64,000 bases of DNA, taken from assembly GCA_028456385.1 (NCBI GenBank), contig JALNQF010000008.1, forward strand, positions 186,001 to 250,000, given 5' to 3'. How positions within the stretch are numbered: the first letter of the stretch is position 1; the number at the start of each line of letters is the position of its first letter. The DNA is from Ophiosphaerella korrae. Its lineage: Eukaryota > Ascomycota > Dothideomycetes > Pleosporales > Phaeosphaeriaceae. Positions 1 through 9,285 of this stretch are shown one piece after another. Position numbers and translations under genes: made by a program. The notes beneath the pieces were generated by a model that was not told the origin of the DNA, did no database searches, and worked only from the letters and a program-made list of their open reading frames with translations.

Positions 1-313
1 ATTCACCCCGCATGGCACCTGTGCTGTATGCCTCTGCCGTACCAACACAGTCATTAGCTGCATAAGTAGTTTGAGTTGTGGCTGAGCAGCCCATGAGCCG
101 ACGCGAGCCAGCGTGATTGGACCTGATTCGCGCCTGAGCTCGCTGTTGAGCCAAAATAAGCCAGCGTGATTTTCCTCCCTGAGCAGCATGAAGAGCGTCT
201 GGAACTGGGCCCTAATAAACTCGTAGGGATGTGAGGTATTAAGGACGTGGCAGCAGGGGCCTGAGATGAAAAGGTAGTGAGTATGGAACTATTAATACGT
301 TTGTATTGAAAAG
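1..313. other. Gene-free left edge with short imperfect direct repeats
   Basis: No convincing coding sequence. The 12-mer GCCAGCGTGATT occurs at 107-118 and again at 160-171, and CTGAGCAGC recurs near 82-90 and 180-188. This suggests a degraded tandem or transposon-derived stretch next to the HET relic. Confidence 0.4.
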
Positions 314-319
314 CTATAT

Positions 320-634
320 ATATATTCTGCCGCCATTCTCGGCGGCATATGTCACCCTTTTCGTACGGCATTGTCGTCGGTGGTAAGTCTGTATAGTGCA
401 ACACGTATCGACCCATGCAAAGCATAATTGGTAACGAGACTTTGCAATTTCGCATGTCTTTACAATTTTTTCGTATCCAGGCTTTTTCAGTGTTTTTTCA
501 GAGCGTTGGGGGGACGACATCTCTTCGTAGGTGACCTCCTCGCCGTCCTTCCATGTATGTGACAAAATAGCGTATGACTTTTCCGCGTTTGTGAATTCAC
601 ACAACTTTAAAGTCGTGGTGTCAATTAGTCGAAT
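320..634 (-). pseudogene. HET (heterokaryon incompatibility) domain fragment, decayed
   Basis: The minus strand reads IRLIDTTTLKLCEF, then YAILSHTW, EEVTYEEM, GYEKIVKTCEIA and FAWVDTCC. This is the recognisable N-terminal 60-odd residues of fungal HET domains, which usually open M-R-L-(I/L)-(N/D). Here the initiator position (632-634) is ATT instead of ATG and a stop lies a few codons upstream, so no normal start exists. After the WVDTCC motif the frame no longer resembles the family, and the rest of the domain (the SxELSEAI and GWTLQELLAP motifs) is absent. HET proteins mediate self/non-self recognition and cell death in fungi. This copy looks like a truncated relic. An unseen upstream exon supplying a start cannot be fully excluded. 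Confidence 0.72.
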
Positions 635-1025
635 ATTGATATCTAACTATTCAATCGATTTGGGGCGCTGTTCTTTCAAGGGTGTGTGAAGGGGATGTGA
701 AAGTTGTGACCCCGCTCAAGTAAGCACGATTTTCGTTTAGTTGATCCAATGATGTGCCTTCCTCGCACTTCAAACGTGACTGTTCTCGGTTAGCTTTAAA
801 GTGAATACTGAGGGAGGGTATGAAAACATGCTCTTGAAGGATGCAAAGGTGGATAGAAGGCGTTGTCACTGTATTACCCTAGCATCGCTGTCTTTGAATA
901 GAACCAAGGATCTAAATATGGGTTGTATCAGACATCCACGCCAACACATTGATCGATGTTATTATCACTTCGCTGCATTTAGTTATATGATACCGGTACT
1001 TACCTCAGACATAGCAGCCAATGCA

Positions 1026-1991
1026 ATGGCCTCCTCTGAACATAGTGATCTCACTGCCTCGGGCTTTACGAGGCAAAACACTCCTAATGCTGAATCATCC
1101 CTAGCCATAGCTTCTACTCTAGCACCAACCACAGTAGGCACGGCACCGAATTATGGTAGACTTTCGAGATTACCTGGCGAGATTCGCAACAAGATCTACG
1201 CTATTGTTTTCCAGTCTGACACACCATTTTTCCTTGTGGCAGCGGAAAAGACTGCAGGCCAATTTCGACTGAATCAGAGGGGTGAGAATGCTCAAAACGA
1301 CACTGTTAATGCGCTGCAGGCGCTCAGTATGATCAGTCGCGTCATACGGCGCGAAGCACGCACGTTCTTCTACGCCTCGAAGCATTTTTTCATCCTCGGA
1401 AATGAATACGAGTACCTTCCCATCTTCATACGTTGGCTTGATGTCATAGGACCAGAGTGTCGCGCTGCGCTACGCAAAGTGTGCTTCGCTGGGCATATGT
1501 GGTATGATCCAAGTGCAAAACTTACCACGCGATTCCATAACTTGCTCCAGAGTTGTACAAGTCTTCGAACTTTGACAATAGAGGTCTCACTTCAACATGT
1601 GTACGAATCTAACCTGGCGAATCTAGACTCGTATATCAACTGTCCTGGCCCTGGTTTACCGAATGATCCATTCCCCCGAGTCGACATTACACCATGGGCC
1701 AAGGACGTGACCGTGATGCCAAAGCTGGAAAGGTTCAGACTAGATCTTCTCACGACTATCAACAAATATAGTAGGAAAGGGGGAACTGGAAGATGGTTCT
1801 GGCGAGATCGTGAGGAGAGAGTCAACAAACTCAGAGAGTATGTGAAAACGAGGCTGAGGGACGCGATACAAGAAATTGTGCCCGGAAAAGAGAAAGTTGC
1901 AAGAGTAAATTACTGTGGTGGGTATGACTGGGTATATCGCGGACATGCGTGGGAGCCAGGTTGGCAGCGGTGGTATAATGCACAACACTGA
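1026..1991 (+). CDS. F-box/2EXR-like hypothetical protein
   Basis: Single-exon gene of 321 aa from the ATG at 1026 (CAATGG context). The open frame extends upstream to 801 but only from a GTG, and that extension looks non-coding. Around residues 40-55 it has LSRLPGEIRNKIYAIVF, the typical opening of the large Pleosporales families annotated as F-box-like or 2EXR-domain proteins. It is followed by a helical region with ALSMISRVIRREARTFFYAS and a C-terminal part with TSLRTLTIEV and basic segments. Such proteins are often lineage-expanded and are thought to be adaptor-like; the partner and role are unknown. No signal peptide or membrane segment. Confidence 0.7.
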   Translation: MASSEHSDLTASGFTRQNTPNAESSLAIASTLAPTTVGTAPNYGRLSRLPGEIRNKIYAIVFQSDTPFFLVAAEKTAGQFRLNQRGENAQNDTVNALQALSMISRVIRREARTFFYASKHFFILGNEYEYLPIFIRWLDVIGPECRAALRKVCFAGHMWYDPSAKLTTRFHNLLQSCTSLRTLTIEVSLQHVYESNLANLDSYINCPGPGLPNDPFPRVDITPWAKDVTVMPKLERFRLDLLTTINKYSRKGGTGRWFWRDREERVNKLREYVKTRLRDAIQEIVPGKEKVARVNYCGGYDWVYRGHAWEPGWQRWYNAQH

Positions 1992-2911
1992 TGTTGATGT
2001 TGAGGTCCACACCGCTAGATGAAGGTGTTTGATGAATTTTGTAAAAATCGGAATTGGGATGAAGTCCTATTGGCAGAGAACCAATGCATGACCGTGATAG
2101 GCAGGTTTTTTCACAGGGCTCACGACTAGCACCCTTGATTGTTGGGGCGGTCTTGGCAAGATGGCCAGAGTCGACGTTAGCTGACGACGGGCTTTGTGGG
2201 GTTGGGTATTGGGAGGCGCCGACGGTGCATTGGGAGCCACGCGAGGCTGCAAGCGCATCACCGCCATATGCAGGAACTGCTCGGCCAGCACACCGTGTTT
2301 GTGGTCGATGCAGCTCTCGACCCGGCCATGGGGGTTAAAATGCTTCTCGTGATGTTGGTCCAAGTGTGAGGTGCAGTAACACAGGCGGCAAGCGAAAGTG
2401 AAAAGTTGTGCACGACTCGGAAAGGGAGCCAGATTGGACAAGGACAAGGGACGGGCAGTAGAAAAAGCAATTGGCAGGTTGACAAATGTGTGCAGTCATG
2501 GATCTGCTAGATATGGTAGGTAGTGTGTCGCAAAAGTAAAGCGTGGTGGTGGTGGGGAGAAAGGTGAGGTGAGGCGCGACAGGCACCTCGGCCAATAGCT
2601 TGCCCACGGTCCACGGAAGCAGCCAATGACGTAGCGCGAGGTTGGCCTGTCACTCGGAAGTGCCCCGCCTTACCCCCCTACCCTACCTTCGCACTGCCTA
2701 CCCACCAACCCAGCGCCGCTGCTGCTAGCTCAGAGCGCTAGTTCCATTATATTCTTTTTTACCTGGTCCCCAACAAAACCGTGTCACTACCCACCTCTGC
2801 TTCTCTCTTCACACACACACACACACATACACACACGGTAATTGTATTGACCTCGCCTCCGACAGCTACTACAACACCTACCTAACCACCACACACACAC
2901 CAACCGCAACC
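1992..2911. other. Intergenic and upstream region of the HAD gene with an (AC)n tract
   Basis: No supported gene; short open frames on both strands lack family resemblance. The last 200 bp are C/T-rich and contain a CA microsatellite at about 2811-2836 and a second short run at 2890-2900, just before the ATG at 2912. This is typical of a pyrimidine-rich fungal core promoter or 5' UTR. Confidence 0.5.
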
Positions 2912-3709
2912 ATGGGCAAGGTACGCAACCCCAATGTCTGCCCCTCGCTGCCCCGCACTGACACATGGCAGGCCAAGTACATCATGCTCGACTGCGACAA
3001 CACGCTTGTCCAGTCGGAGCGTCTCGCCTTCGAGGCCTGCGCCGAGCTGACCAACATCGTCATGGAAAAGCACAACCTCGAGGCCCGCTACACGGCCGAG
3101 TCGCTGCTCGAAGACTTTGTCGGCCACAACTTCCGTGGCATGCTCAAGGGCCTGCAGGCCAAGCACAACTTCACCATGCCGGACGCCGAGCTCGAGGACT
3201 TTGTCCAGCAGGAGCTCGGTGCCGTTACCCGCAAGCTCAGCGAGAAGGCCGTCGAGTGCCCCGGTGTGACTGATGAGCTCAACAAGCTCAAGGAGCAGGG
3301 CTACCCCATGTCGGTCGTCAGCACATCGGCAAAGAGCCGTGTCGTCGCCTCCATCGAGAAGGCCAACATTGCCCACTTCTTCCCCCCAGAGCACGTCTAC
3401 TCGGCCGCCACCTCGCTCAACCCACCCAGCTCTAAGCCCGACCCCGCCATCTACCTGTACGCTGCTGAGCAGCTCGGTGTCGCTCCCGGCGAGGCCATCA
3501 CTGTCGAGGACAGCAAGAGCGGTGCCACTGCTGCCATGCGCGCCGGCATTCCCTGCATCGGATACGTTGGCATCTACGGCATCGAGGAGGGCAAGGAGAA
3601 GATGGAGCAGATGGCCAAGCTCCTCACCGAGGAGACCAAGTGCGCGGCCATCATGTACGACTGGAAGGAGTTCCAGGAGTGCCTCAAGAAGGTCGAGGCC
3701 ACCATGTAG
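2912..3709 (+). CDS. HAD-superfamily hydrolase (phosphoglucomutase/phosphatase-like)
   Basis: The exons are 2912-2920 and 2972-3709, giving 248 aa starting MGKAKYIMLDCDNTLVQSE. The intron at 2921-2971 is 51 nt with GTACGC, branch CTGAC at 2958-2962 and GGCAG. Because 51 is divisible by three and it contains no stop, a naive reading retains 17 extra residues. HAD motifs are visible: motif I DxDxT (DCDNT, the Asp nucleophile), motif II in VVSTS, the motif III lysine in SKPDP, and motif IV VEDSKSGATAA. The cap domain lies between motifs I and II, as in subclass I enzymes of the beta-phosphoglucomutase group. The substrate is not predictable. Codon use is strongly C-biased, suggesting high expression. 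Cytosolic. Confidence 0.88.
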   Translation: MGKVRNPNVCPSLPRTDTWQAKYIMLDCDNTLVQSERLAFEACAELTNIVMEKHNLEARYTAESLLEDFVGHNFRGMLKGLQAKHNFTMPDAELEDFVQQELGAVTRKLSEKAVECPGVTDELNKLKEQGYPMSVVSTSAKSRVVASIEKANIAHFFPPEHVYSAATSLNPPSSKPDPAIYLYAAEQLGVAPGEAITVEDSKSGATAAMRAGIPCIGYVGIYGIEEGKEKMEQMAKLLTEETKCAAIMYDWKEFQECLKKVEATM

Positions 3710-4827
3710 AAGGCTGCTGTCAAGTCTGACCTGGCGGCTAGTTACGGCCCCTTAGACGAGCTCTACGCCGACGCCGTAGACGCTACGATGTATGGATCAC
3801 GATTAAAATATGGCATACAATAGATAAACAGGTGGGAATAGAACCATGTTTTCTGGACCTCGATAGGTCGAAAGCGAGAAAAAAACTCTTCGGCCCTTCG
3901 TCGTGCCTTCTGCTAACATGATTGACGTAACTGACCCACTAACTACAGTGCTAGCCAACTTAGGCATGTTCGCGCGTGGTAAGCTTGCGGCTCAAGCGGG
4001 AGGTTCCATGCCTAATTACCTACTTGCCCACCACCAAGCACATGCTTCACTCATGTCGGTCATCACGTGCAGGCTGTAGCATCAACACTGATCTTCTTTC
4101 TTATTCTCACACTAGGCCCAAGTGGGGACCAGACCAGGAGGGCTGGCGCCGAATTGAGCCGATAGGCCTGGGCTTCTTCCGCTATCTCTCGTCATGTCAC
4201 ATTTTATTGACTGCCATATAATAGTCCTCTGCCCAGCCTCACTGCCGTCCTACCAGCTGCTCTACAAACACTATGGGACCTCTGCGCCTGCCATTGTCGC
4301 CAATCGACCCCTGCGATGATGCTATCGTGCTACGCATGAATTTATCGAAATTCTCATCACAAAACAGGCATTGTTATCGTTATGCTGTCTACCCGATCTG
4401 CATCTTGGTAAGCTGGGCGTGCCCAACGACTTGTCGCCTGCCTCGTTCCGTTGGCTTGAAGCTAGGGATCGCTACTGCCAAGCGAGCTTAAATGGCGCCT
4501 CCTTCCTATCTAGTCCCTTACTTCATACACGAAGCTTCTTTTCATTTACCACCGCCAATCTCGCCTTCTGTATGGTCTTAATTCATATACACGCCGCATG
4601 TCAAAGCCAGGATGCCAATCGTGGGGTTGCGCTTTTTGTTTTGCGCCGGTAACAAAACGTGGAGCCTGACACCCGGAGGGGCAGGTGTTCTAGCAACCTG
4701 CCATGTTTGCAATACCTAGTCAATACATCCTTGGGAGGTTGAATACATCAGCGGTATAAAGGCATGTCGATGACCTGTCCTTCGCCTTCAGCCTTGTGTG
4801 CCACTCGACCTGTCAACAATCGCCAAC
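3710..4827. other. Intergenic region
   Basis: No supported gene on either strand. It holds the 3' flank of the HAD gene and, at its right end, the promoter of the next gene. Confidence 0.45.
4755..4760 (+). promoter_or_regulatory. TATA box of the LVIVD-family gene
   Basis: TATAAA (in GCGGTATAAAGG) lies 68 bp before the ATG at 4828, a normal position for a fungal TATA element. Confidence 0.45.
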
Positions 4828-6406
4828 ATGTTTCTACGGAGTGCTCTCTTGTCACTGTCCGCCCTTGCGGTGGCTAAGGAACTGCCAAAGGATGAGCTCA
4901 AGGGCGCACAGCTGTACGATTCTGGTATCAGACACGCAAACAACATTGCACTGAAGCAGGTTCGTTCTCTCATATGCACCATGCAGACACCTAGCTCATC
5001 GCTGACGTGAAACATAGGAGCATTGGGCAATCCAGGAAGCTGCTGGCGCATACGACTCGGCCCGATACGCGGAGGTCGACACCAAGGTTGAGTGTATCAA
5101 CGGCACTGCGAAGACAGGGACCGATACGTTTAGGTGCAGCAACGTCAGTATTTCTACATTGACGCACTTTGATCCTCACTCACATTCTATTAGATTGACC
5201 TTCTCCATTTCCTATCGCATGCCCAGCTTGGCAGCACGCGCGGCGTTGGCTCGTCGTCTTGGGGTGGGTAGTCAACAGCAAACATCCAAAGTACTTGGCG
5301 CTAACGTAACTTTAGGTTGGACATCGGATGATGGCCGTGAATTCGTGGCCATTGGCCAGCAAGACGGCGCTGCCTTTGCTGAAATCACCAAGGAAGGAAA
5401 GTTGGTGTATCTTGGACGTCTTCCACAATTTTCCACTCCCAGCACCTGGCGCGAGATCAGAGGTCAGAACAACCTCATGATCATCGGTAGTGAGGCTGTA
5501 GGCCATGGTATCCAGATCTTCGACATGAAGAAATTACTCACCGTTGACCCCGCGAAGCCGGTAACATTCAGCAACACAAAGGATCTAACTGGCCATTACA
5601 AGGACCTTCCTACTGGACGTGCCCACAATGTTGTGACCAATCCGGAAACAAACTTTATCTATGCAGTAGGCTCCATGCCAAGAGACTCAGCATGCAAGTC
5701 TGGTATCATCTTTATTGACATCACGGACCCAAGCAAGCCAACCAGCCCTGGATGTGCATCGCAAGATGGCTACGTCCACGACGCCCAATGCCTCATCTAC
5801 CACGGTCCCGACAAAGCCTACGAGGGCCACGAAATCTGTTACGGCTACAACGAAGATACCCTCACCATTTACGACGTCACCAACAAGAAAGCACCCGTAG
5901 TACTTTCCCGAACCTCGTACGAGGGCGCATCCTACACGCACCAAGGCTCCATTCTCGACCCCAAGAACCAGAAATATCTTCTCCTCGACGATGAATATGA
6001 TGAGTACGACAAGGTTGGCCCCGGTGCCACTGGCAACCCCATTACCTACATCTGGGACATCTCCAGCCTCAAAGCCCCCAAGCAAACCGGCCTCTACAAG
6101 TCCGCCGCCCGCGGCATTGACCACAATCAGTATGTCGCCAATGGCTTCGCGTACCAGTCCAACTATGGTACCGGTTTCCGCGTACTCGATGTGCGCTCCA
6201 TCCCTAGCGATCCTACTGGTGCCGGCGTTAAGGAAGTCGGCTTCTTTGATATCTACCCCGAAGACGATAACCAGCCTGGTGGAGGTTCAGTCAACTTTGT
6301 TGGCACCTGGTCAAGTTATGCACTGTTTAAGAGTGGCAACATTTTGATCAACACGATGGAGCGTGGAGCGTTTGTTGTCAAGTTCCAGGCTGGCAAGGGT
6401 ATTTAG
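4828..6406 (+). CDS. Secreted LVIVD-repeat / choice-of-anchor-B family protein
   Basis: Four exons: 4828-4959, 5018-5143, 5194-5263 and 5316-6406, giving 472 aa. The introns (58, 50 and 52 bp) have GTTCGT, GTCAGT and GTGGGT donors and TAG ends. The protein starts MFLRSALLSLSALAVA, a signal peptide. The conserved body has GSSSWGWTSDDGREFVAIG, GRAHNVV, YVHDAQC, SYTHQGSI, DEYDEYD and GIDHNQYVANGF. These are the histidine- and acid-rich blades of the choice-of-anchor-B / LVIVD beta-propeller proteins, often annotated as regulatory P domain-containing proteins in fungi. It is likely extracellular or cell-wall associated; biochemical role unknown. A TATA box lies 68 bp upstream. Confidence 0.85.
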
Positions 6407-7574
6407 GGGGAGAGGAGAGGGTCTTTATGAAATATTCTAATATATAAATTAAGCGAGCTATTGTTGTGCTATGTGAGATAGGTGTTGCTAGGCCTACCCG
6501 TGATTGATAAGATGATCTTTATATTTCGTGTGCGCCATAAAACTTTAAGTTTTTGTAGCTGCTAGAATACAATAAGACTAGCAATGCTGACCAGATTTGA
6601 TGCAAACTCCCTTATGATATCGAGCTATCCTGTGGAAATTAGGGACGTACTTTTAGCCGTCGTCGTATAAGATTATACAATACGCCTCGTAGGTGCCCAA
6701 GACTACAACTACCTAGTTACCCAGGTAGGTACACTACAATCTGCTTCCTCGACTTGACAAGAACTTGTGCTCACAACTACCCCTACACACAACTGTGCAA
6801 TATGTGCCAAATGAGCACATGATCACGCAATTGCGGTATTCTGTCATCAACATGCTGTATCACACGCCTAGCCACACAGACGAAGACCATTTCGTGTCGC
6901 GCACATGGACACCGCCCCACTGCAACTTCGCATCGGCTTACCACGACTATTTGCACCGCGCCACCGCTCCCAACCACCTTACATATTCTCTCAAGCTCAC
7001 CGACGCTCCATGGCAAGCACCATGCTCAATGCTCAATGCTCAATCTCTCATCGCGCTCCACACCCGCAACGGTGCGACCAGCAACGCCACCCACCGTAAG
7101 AGTTCCGCGTGGCGTTTCAACCACTCGTTCGCTCCGCCGTCCAAATTGTGGCGTCGCCCCGCCAAGCCAGCAGAGTGGAGATCCCACGTCTTGGCTAATA
7201 TTGTCTTTCCCAATCAGTGCTCACCCGTAAAGAGGCCGCACCGAGACGCTTGCATCTCCTTCCCCATGTATCACAGCGTTCGAGCCGCCAAGATGCTCTT
7301 CATCCCTCGCACCCGGCCTGCGGTCATATCCTTGTGGTTCCTGAATGTTGCTGCAAAATGATTTGGACCTGCCAGCTGCCTGTTGCAGCCTAGTGCCAGG
7401 CCCGACGGGTATCATGCAGTGTCGGTGGAATTTCTTGGTACGAGCTATATGGGTACGAGGTGAAGTATATAGCCTTCGGTGCGGGCTCTTTTCGCTTTTT
7501 CGTCTCAGCATCTCTTCGCTGGTTTTGCCTTGGGGTCAAGATATCTTTTTAGTTCTAGGATTTCGACTTTCAAG
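6407..7574. other. Intergenic region including the M28 promoter
   Basis: The first part is AT-rich with a CTAG/CCAGGTAGGTA-type sequence near 6710-6730. A long open frame at 6765-7361 starts only at GTG and is unlike any family, so no gene is called. A TATATA element (AGTATATAGCC, about 7462-7472) precedes the protease start by about 105 bp. Confidence 0.4.
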
Positions 7575-9158
7575 ATGAGGTACGCTCTGCTGTTTGCTGC
7601 GCTTGTTGCGCCCGTTCTTGCACAGTATCCTGTCAATCCGCCACCTGGTCCTCCTGGCCCACCGAAACCGTCAGGACCACCAAAACCATCTGCGTCATCA
7701 GCACCACCTGCTGGGAAGCCATTGGTCTCTACCAACGACCTGATTAAAGATGTCAAGCTTGAAGATCTGCTCGCTGGATCTCAAAAACTCCAAGACTTCG
7801 CTGATGCCAATGGCGGAAACCGCGCCTTTGGTGGTGGCGGTCACAACGCTACAGCTGAGTGGCTGTACCAGACCCTGCTTGCAACTGGAGCCTACGATGT
7901 TTACAAGCAACCATTCGTCGAGCTATTCACTGCTGCCACCACTGGACTCACGGTTGCTGGCGAAGCCATTAAAGTCGAATATCTTACTTACGGACCATCC
8001 GGCAATGTCAATGGTACTCTGGTCAAGGTCAACAACCTGGGTTGCAATGGTGCAGACTACCCATCCGCAGTCTCTGGTCAAATTGCTCTCATCTCCCGAG
8101 GTGAGTGCACATTTGCGATCAAGGCCTCGAACGCAAAGGCTGCTGGCGCCGTGGGAGCTGCCATTTATAACAATGTTCCCCTCACATCCCTTGCTGGTAC
8201 CCTTGGCGGCGAGGGCGATTATGCCCCCGTTGTTGGTCTGACCCAGGAATCCGGAAACGCCCTTCTTGCTCAGATCGGAAACGGCCCTGTTCAGGCATCC
8301 CTCTTTGTCGATGCTATCCGTGAGAACCGTACCAACTACAACGTCATTGCCGAGACCAAGCAAGGTGACCACGACAATGTTCTCATGATTGGTGGACATA
8401 CAGACTCTGTCTTTGCTGGTCCAGGTATCAACGACGACGGATCTGGCACCGTCGGCTCCCTGGTCGTTGGTCTCGCACTCGCAAAGTACCAGGTCAAGAA
8501 CGCTGTTCGTCTTGGTTTCTGGGGTGCTGAGGAGTTTGGCAAGCTTGGTTCTTTCCACTATCTCAAAACTCTTAACGGCTCTATCTCAGGTAGCTCCTCC
8601 GAAGTTTCCAAGCTCCGTGCCTACCTCAACTTCGACATGATTGCGTCACCAAACTACGTCCTTGGTATCTACGATGGCAACGGTGATGCGTTCAACTTCT
8701 CTGGCCCCGCTGGCTCAGACAAGATCGAGAAGGACTTTGAAGAGTTCTACGAGAACCGTGGTCTTCCCCACGTGCCATCCCTCTTCTCCCTTCGTTCTGA
8801 CTACGCCGCCTTTCTCGAGAACGGCATTCCCTCTGGTGGCCTCTTCACTGGTGCTGAGGTATTGAAGACCGAACAAGAAGCCGTTATGTTCGGTGGTGAA
8901 GCCGGAAAGCCTCTTGATGGTTGTTACCATCAGAAGTGCGACGACATCAACAACCTGGATCACGATGCGTACCTCCTCAACACCCAGAGCATTGCCAACA
9001 GCGTTGCCAAATACGCGCTCAGCTTCGAGGGTATCCCGCGCAGCAATGCTACATTAAGGAAGAGGAATGCCGAGAACTCAAGGCTGCTTGCGCGATTGGA
9101 CGATGGAGGCCACTTGCACAATGGACAGCCCTGCGGCGCGGGCAAGAACCTTTCGTAG
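7575..9158 (+). CDS. Secreted M28 family metallo-aminopeptidase with PA domain
   Basis: Intronless, 527 aa from the ATG at 7575; the in-frame extension upstream to 7479 is leader sequence. Residues 1-16 (MRYALLFAALVAPVLA) form a signal peptide, followed by a proline-rich linker (to about residue 45). A protease-associated domain spans about 140-250 (ISRGECTFAIKASNAKAAGA). The M28 catalytic domain has the dizinc ligands in GGHTDSV, NDDGSG, GAEE (catalytic Glu plus ligand), NFDM and CYHQKCD. It should remove N-terminal residues from peptides outside the cell, for nutrition or host-protein degradation. Several N-glycosylation sequons are present. The family assignment is firm; leucine versus broader specificity cannot be told. 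Confidence 0.93.
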   Translation: MRYALLFAALVAPVLAQYPVNPPPGPPGPPKPSGPPKPSASSAPPAGKPLVSTNDLIKDVKLEDLLAGSQKLQDFADANGGNRAFGGGGHNATAEWLYQTLLATGAYDVYKQPFVELFTAATTGLTVAGEAIKVEYLTYGPSGNVNGTLVKVNNLGCNGADYPSAVSGQIALISRGECTFAIKASNAKAAGAVGAAIYNNVPLTSLAGTLGGEGDYAPVVGLTQESGNALLAQIGNGPVQASLFVDAIRENRTNYNVIAETKQGDHDNVLMIGGHTDSVFAGPGINDDGSGTVGSLVVGLALAKYQVKNAVRLGFWGAEEFGKLGSFHYLKTLNGSISGSSSEVSKLRAYLNFDMIASPNYVLGIYDGNGDAFNFSGPAGSDKIEKDFEEFYENRGLPHVPSLFSLRSDYAAFLENGIPSGGLFTGAEVLKTEQEAVMFGGEAGKPLDGCYHQKCDDINNLDHDAYLLNTQSIANSVAKYALSFEGIPRSNATLRKRNAENSRLLARLDDGGHLHNGQPCGAGKNLS

Positions 9159-9285
9159 ATTGTATTAGATGAGCGATGATACCATGGTAGTAATGATGGT
9201 GTGTTTATACACCGAAAAATGTGCTAATAAGTATTCCAATGTATATATTTATATTCATCTTGTGTTCGTGTTCCGTCACTTCACT

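Noticed and set aside
801..1025. 75-codon N-terminal extension of the F-box/2EXR-like gene
   Set aside because: Starts at GTG and its residues look random; the ATG at 1026 has good context and leads into the conserved region.
3273..3755. 160-codon Ser/Pro/Arg-rich frame
   Set aside because: Out-of-frame shadow of the strongly codon-biased HAD gene.
6765..7361. 198-codon open frame upstream of the M28 gene
   Set aside because: It begins at GTG, composition is promoter-like, and no domain, signal or homologous pattern is visible.
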